Shown: in pieces, positions 60,751 through 64,000 of the stretch | Position numbering within the stretch: position 1 is the stretch's first letter | How the letters are laid out: each line of letters opens with the position of its first letter | Assembly (NCBI RefSeq): GCF_022836875.1 | Contig: NZ_CP090376.1 | Location: 2,542,001-2,606,000 of the forward strand | Length of the DNA stretch: 64,000 bases | Direction: 5' to 3' | Source: Flavobacterium enshiense | Lineage (GTDB): Bacteria > Bacteroidota > Bacteroidia > Flavobacteriales > Flavobacteriaceae | Notes under the pieces: model-generated | What the model saw: the letters and a program-made list of their open reading frames with translations, nothing else | Told to the model about the DNA's origin: nothing | Databases searched by the model: none | Translations under genes and position numbers: made by a program

Positions 60751-62160
60751 TTAGAAAATCACTAATTTACCTGTCTTTAGAATTTCATTCTTTTCGAATA
60801 ATTCATAAAAATAAAAGCCTTTTGGTTCATTTCTTAAGTCAATTTCGAATTTACTAGTATCATTTATTCGTCTTTCATATACCTTCTGGCCGAAAGAATT
60901 ATATATTATGATACTTTTATTTATAATCCTTTCACGAGATGATTGTTCGATATAAAAAACACCATTATTAGGATTCGGATAAATCTCAATGCCTTTTGTT
61001 TTCACATTTTCTTCAAGCCCCAATGTTTCACATAGGGTAGTGAATTGAAGATATGATAAACCACTGCCTGGTCCATTACCCTGTTGACCATAAGAATCAT
61101 TACCCATAACTATTGCAGTCCCATTATTTTTCTGAAATACTGAAGTTCCCCAACCCGCCGATATATGTATTATATCACTTATACCGGTAACTTGTCCTGG
61201 AAGATCTCTATAACTACCATATGAAGATCCCCACCCTAATTCTCCAGAATAATTATATCCGCAAGACCAGGCTGTACCGTCATTTTTTAAAAACAACGAA
61301 TGAGCGTAAGCTGATATTTTAACAACATTATTAATCGCAACTTGAACTACAGTATTTGTAGTTGTTGATTGAGATGACGATCCTAATGCCCCAAAATAAT
61401 CATCTCCACACGCGAAAACTGTTCCATCACTTTTAAGAAACAAAGAATGATTTTGTCCAGCTGCTATTGCAATTACATTATTGAGATACATGATCTGAAT
61501 GGGCATCATTGAACCACCATAAGTTCCATTTCCCAACTCTCCATAATTATTTGAGCCGCACGCCCATACCGTTCCATCTCTTTTTAAGAACAATGCATGA
61601 TTTTGTCCTGCCGAAATAGAAATAATATCACTCAGAGAGCTAATTTGTACAGGTATATTTTTACCCAAATGTGCTTGGGGACCAAGACCTAATTCTCCAA
61701 TATCCTCGCGACCACAAGCCCAAACTGTTCCGTCATTCTTTAAAAATAATGAATAAGTTTCACCACCGTCGATAGCAACAATATCGCTCAGGGAATTTAT
61801 TTGAACCGGGGTATTTCTGTTAATGTATGTACCATCACCCAATTGGCCCCTATCATTTTTTCCTGAAGCCCAGACAGTTCCGTCATTTTTTAAAAACAGC
61901 GAATGATATTCACCTCCGTCCGTGGTCTTAACGTTAGTAAAGGAGTTTAATTTAACCGGTGCATTTTTACTCACGGTAGTCCCGTCCCCTAATTGACCAA
62001 AATTATTCCTGCCCCATACCATCACATCAAAATTATCGCAAACTAGGGAGGCACTATACCCCCAAGCAGTGATTTTTTGTGCTTTTACAGTTCCGCTTAG
62101 ACAAATTAATATGTTTAGTAAAATATATGTTACTTTTTTATTCTTTTTGTATTTTATCAT
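60751..62160 (-). CDS. RCC1-repeat secreted protein with T9SS sorting domain
   Basis: 469 aa. Signal peptide ending TVKAQ, then about seven RCC1 repeats (GRNNFGQLGDGTTVSKNAPV, SLFLKNDGTVWASGKNDRGQ and repeats of LGDGT..NTPVQI), a seven-bladed propeller, and a type A C-terminal domain from GIEIYPNPNNGVFYI to KTGKLVIF. Probably a surface protein; bacterial RCC1-like secreted proteins have no general known role. Adjacent to the REP/MITE cluster. Confidence 0.88.
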   Translation of the reverse strand: MIKYKKNKKVTYILLNILICLSGTVKAQKITAWGYSASLVCDNFDVMVWGRNNFGQLGDGTTVSKNAPVKLNSFTNVKTTDGGEYHSLFLKNDGTVWASGKNDRGQLGDGTYINRNTPVQINSLSDIVAIDGGETYSLFLKNDGTVWACGREDIGELGLGPQAHLGKNIPVQISSLSDIISISAGQNHALFLKRDGTVWACGSNNYGELGNGTYGGSMMPIQIMYLNNVIAIAAGQNHSLFLKSDGTVFACGDDYFGALGSSSQSTTTNTVVQVAINNVVKISAYAHSLFLKNDGTAWSCGYNYSGELGWGSSYGSYRDLPGQVTGISDIIHISAGWGTSVFQKNNGTAIVMGNDSYGQQGNGPGSGLSYLQFTTLCETLGLEENVKTKGIEIYPNPNNGVFYIEQSSRERIINKSIIIYNSFGQKVYERRINDTSKFEIDLRNEPKGFYFYELFEKNEILKTGKLVIF

Positions 62161-62656
62161 TTAATCTTCTTTTTTACACTTATTTATTATTAGTCTAATA
62201 TTTTATTTTGCGAATGTAATAAAAAATGGAAAAAAGGCATAAGAAATAACTTCACAAAATAAGGGATGGTTATTAGAATTAGCAGAATAATGGCCTAGTT
62301 GCTCAAGCATCCCGCTACAGATAGCGCGGATTTGTAATCCGCGCTAACAATCCATCGCTAGCGCGAGCTTCCAGCTCTTGCAAATAAAGAGTTTACTTGT
62401 TTTAGAAATAGATATAAACTAGACTGCGGCCACGAGCAAGATACTCGCGGGAGCAAGAGCACGGTTTGCAAATCCGCGCTATCGGGAGCACAAATTACAC
62501 CCGAGACTTTATCCGAACTGACGAAGTAAATCCCCAACATCGGATAGCAATTGATTTAGAAAGATTGGAATAAATTTAAATTCAAATCACTGCAAATCAA
62601 ATACATACACCAAAAGATAACTGATTTTTCATTAAATTTGTTAAAATTATTACATC
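62161..62656. repeat. REP/MITE-like intergenic cluster, left part
   Basis: 496 bp with no gene. 62323-62345 is a hairpin AGCGCGGATT / AATCCGCGCT with loop TGT. 62355-62455 is a ~100-bp element copy 1 (see finding): TTTAGAAATAGATATAAACT core with flanking imperfect inverted arms. REP-like words (CAAATCCGCGCTATCGGGAG, GACGAAGTAAATCC) follow at 62468-62535. The frame at 62358-62540 on the minus strand is repeat-derived. Confidence 0.7.
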
Positions 62657-62821
62657 ATGAGTAATTTATTAAAAATAGTATGTTTGGTAAGTGGTGCTGT
62701 GGTGGCAGGTCTTCTTATTAAAAAATCACAAGAATCAGAAGAAGACAAATCCTCTGATTACAATAAGGGTTATATTGATGGTTATAATGATGGCTATGAT
62801 GAAGGTAGAAGTAGCTATTGA
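62657..62821 (+). CDS. 54-aa protein with repeated GYxDGY
   Basis: Small protein from ATG 62657 to the TGA ending at 62821. N-terminal hydrophobic stretch LLKIVCLVSGAVVAGLLI, then KKSQESEEDKSSDYNKG and the repeat GYIDGYNDGYDEGRSSY. A single membrane anchor with a tyrosine/glycine/aspartate tail is the likely layout. I know no family. Sits between the two element copies. Confidence 0.5.
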   Translation: MSNLLKIVCLVSGAVVAGLLIKKSQESEEDKSSDYNKGYIDGYNDGYDEGRSSY

Positions 62822-63209
62822 TTCAAAAAGAAATACAAAGGGCAACATGATGTTTCCCTTTGTATTTCTAATTACCCCATAACGAGGATTTGCGCATGAG
62901 CGAAAGCGAACCGACGAAGTAATCCGTGCCCCCGCTCCCGCGAGCATCTTGCTTGTGCACATAAAAAGTTTAGCTGTTTTAGAAATAGATTTAAACTAGA
63001 TTGCATCCACAAACTAGAAGCTCGCAGGAGCGGACGAAATAAAAAAATCTCAATTCTTTTTCTGACAAAAAATTGAGTTCCCTATTTAGACTAATAAAAT
63101 CCAATGAAAATTTTACACCTTTTTTAAATTATAAAATTTTACTAAAACACCACCCTATAGATTGATATTCAGCAAATTAAAAAGTATCTTTGATAAAAAA
63201 TAATCAGGT
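62822..63209. repeat. REP/MITE-like cluster, right part
   Basis: 388 bp with no gene. 62884-62931 has REP-like words (GAGGATTTGCGC, GACGAAGTAATCCGTGCC). 62932-63033 is element copy 2, with 26-bp terminal inverted repeats matching at about 22 of 26 positions. The remainder to 63184 is AT-rich with no feature seen except the promoter box at 63185. Confidence 0.7.
63185..63192 (+). promoter_or_regulatory. -7 promoter box of 85-aa protein gene
   Basis: TATCTTTG fits TAnnTTTG, 17 nt before ATG 63210. Confidence 0.6.
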
Positions 63210-63467
63210 ATGGAAAAAATTGATATTCTTTTCAATGATGAGATATTTGCAGTAAATATTTCAACAGAAAATGTGTTTCCAAACAATCTTATTAAAGTTG
63301 AGTTTGAAGATAATCGGGAATTATTGGGAATAATTGAATCACCGGTTTATATAGAAGAAAAAAACTGTATGTTGTCATTTACACATATTGATGTAAAAAA
63401 CCGCGATCAGTTAGATCTGTTAATAAGTTTTGTTTTAGGCATTGAAAGCCGCTACTTCGAGAACTGA
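63210..63467 (+). CDS. Hypothetical 85-aa protein
   Basis: 85 aa, acidic, soluble, no signal peptide: MEKIDILFNDEIFAVN...SFVLGIESRYFEN. It has a beta-alpha look with an LISFVLGI helix near the end. I recognise no family. A good promoter box upstream supports expression. The gene is followed by ~195 bp without coding content. Confidence 0.55.
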   Translation: MEKIDILFNDEIFAVNISTENVFPNNLIKVEFEDNRELLGIIESPVYIEEKNCMLSFTHIDVKNRDQLDLLISFVLGIESRYFEN

Positions 63468-63662
63468 TAATTTTTAACCCTCTGCACGCAAAGTCAGGGG
63501 ACTTTTCACAATACTATTTAAAGTAAAAAATATAAAAGGCTACAGCAATACGTTGTGGTTTTTTATTTTTGTTCTATATACGAATCCGCAAAATCTCCCA
63601 CATTTGCACAGCAGAGGAATACGGGAGGATGTGTGTCTTGCTCTGCTATTATCCGATATACG

Positions 63663-64000
63663 ATGAACAAAAGAGAACTGCTCTATTTTAAAAATACAGA
63701 TGAATGGCGGAAATGGTTGCATGAAAACCATAATTCGGCTGACGGAGTGTACCTCATTTTTTACAAAGTAGGCAGTTCATATGAAAGCATGCGATGGGAA
63801 GAAGCGGTTCAGGTAGCGCTTTGTTACGGATGGATTGATTCTACCGTTAAAAAACTGGATGATGAAAAACGACAACAGCTTTTTACACCCAGAAAAACCA
63901 AAAGCGTTTGGAGCAAAATAAACAAAGCGTATGTCGAGAAACTGATTGCAGAAAATTTAATGCATGAAAGCGGGTTGGCGAAAATTGAAATCGCCAAACA
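63663..64000 (+). CDS. YdeI/OmpD-associated family protein (3' truncated)
   Basis: Begins at ATG 63663 and runs off the window end in frame (about 112 codons). MNKRELLYFKNTDEWRKWLHEN opens the family; WEEAVQVALCYGWIDSTVKKLDD and FTPRKTKSVWSKINKAYVEKL are the YdeI signatures (bacteriocin-protection/OmpD-associated family). Function is poorly established. A -7-like TATTTTTG lies ~90 bp upstream. Confidence 0.82.
   Translation, partial: MNKRELLYFKNTDEWRKWLHENHNSADGVYLIFYKVGSSYESMRWEEAVQVALCYGWIDSTVKKLDDEKRQQLFTPRKTKSVWSKINKAYVEKLIAENLMHESGLAKIEIAK

Noticed and set aside
62358..62962. Open frames on the minus strand (62358-62540, 62735-62962)
   Set aside because: They overlap the REP/MITE sequence and the opposite strand of the 54-aa gene and have no signal or family features.
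62391..63010. GTTTTAGAAATAGATTTAAACTAG looked like part of a Cas9 tracrRNA/sgRNA scaffold
   Set aside because: Only short words match, the element lies within palindromic MITE-like copies, and there is no CRISPR array or cas gene in the window.
1..64000. tRNA, rRNA or CRISPR array
   Set aside because: No TPsiC-like motif in a cloverleaf context, no rRNA-like conserved stretches and no regularly spaced repeats were found by reading.

Overview
The window looks like a chromosome segment of a low-GC member of the Flavobacteriaceae, most likely Flavobacterium or a close relative. The evidence is the recurrent Bacteroidetes -7 promoter box TAnnTTTG just upstream of many genes, the near absence of Shine-Dalgarno sites, three proteins with C-terminal type IX secretion (T9SS) sorting domains, a Rho factor with a long disordered insert, and families typical of this group (DUF4293, DUF6095, DUF6048, DUF6452, THUMP methyltransferase, CCC-motif membrane protein). 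No rRNA, tRNA, CRISPR array, prophage or complete insertion sequence was seen.

Layout. 1-3.1 kb: a truncated AraC regulator, an RsmB-type rRNA methyltransferase and a secreted endonuclease I. 3.1-6 kb: a small membrane protein, rho and a DUF4293 protein. 6-8.9 kb: a response regulator / orphan 93-aa protein / TPR histidine kinase cassette preceded by two tandem palindromes. 8.9-13.7 kb: YfcE-like phosphoesterase, truA, an ABC exporter and lpdA. 14-17.6 kb: a cupin, a DUF4242 protein and an MlaE-MlaF-MlaD lipid-transport operon. 17.7-21.6 kb (minus strand): a sugar MFS transporter, an EamA transporter and a cysteine desulfurase. 21.7-25.1 kb: small membrane and lipoproteins, an Smr protein and rocD. 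25.4-28.8 kb: a PhoX-like lipoprotein followed by an imelysin-like/diheme-peroxidase fusion lipoprotein. 28.8-36.8 kb: DUF1697, lipoproteins, rlmD, DUF6452/DUF6048, two methyltransferases and a ZIP transporter. 37-40.5 kb: a murQ operon with small envelope proteins, then terC. 40.7-48.3 kb (minus strand): parE and parC, separated by a 989-aa ELWxxDGT-repeat secreted protein. 48.5-58.9 kb: DUF2459, a cyclase, an FMN reductase, a multi-PAS kinase with a receiver-only partner, ychF, an OmpA protein and a META lipoprotein. 59-64 kb: Cu/Zn SOD, an orphan gene, an RCC1-repeat T9SS protein, a cluster of REP/MITE-like repeats around a 54-aa protein gene, and a truncated YdeI-type gene.

How the genes work together. 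Most of the window is housekeeping: translation and RNA modification (rsmB-like, truA, rlmD, THUMP methyltransferase, ychF), transcription termination (rho), chromosome topology (parE/parC), envelope lipid and wall recycling (Mla, murQ) and metal, peroxide and superoxide handling (ZIP, TerC, SOD, diheme peroxidase). The least explained units are the PhoX-like plus imelysin/peroxidase pair, which may be a fused analogue of EfeO plus EfeB; the response regulator/orphan/kinase cassette with its twin palindromes; and the homologous terminator-hairpin copies (13.7-15.1 kb and 40.5-40.7 kb), which suggest that terminator sequences are being duplicated. All functional calls come from reading motifs by eye. 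No database search was run.
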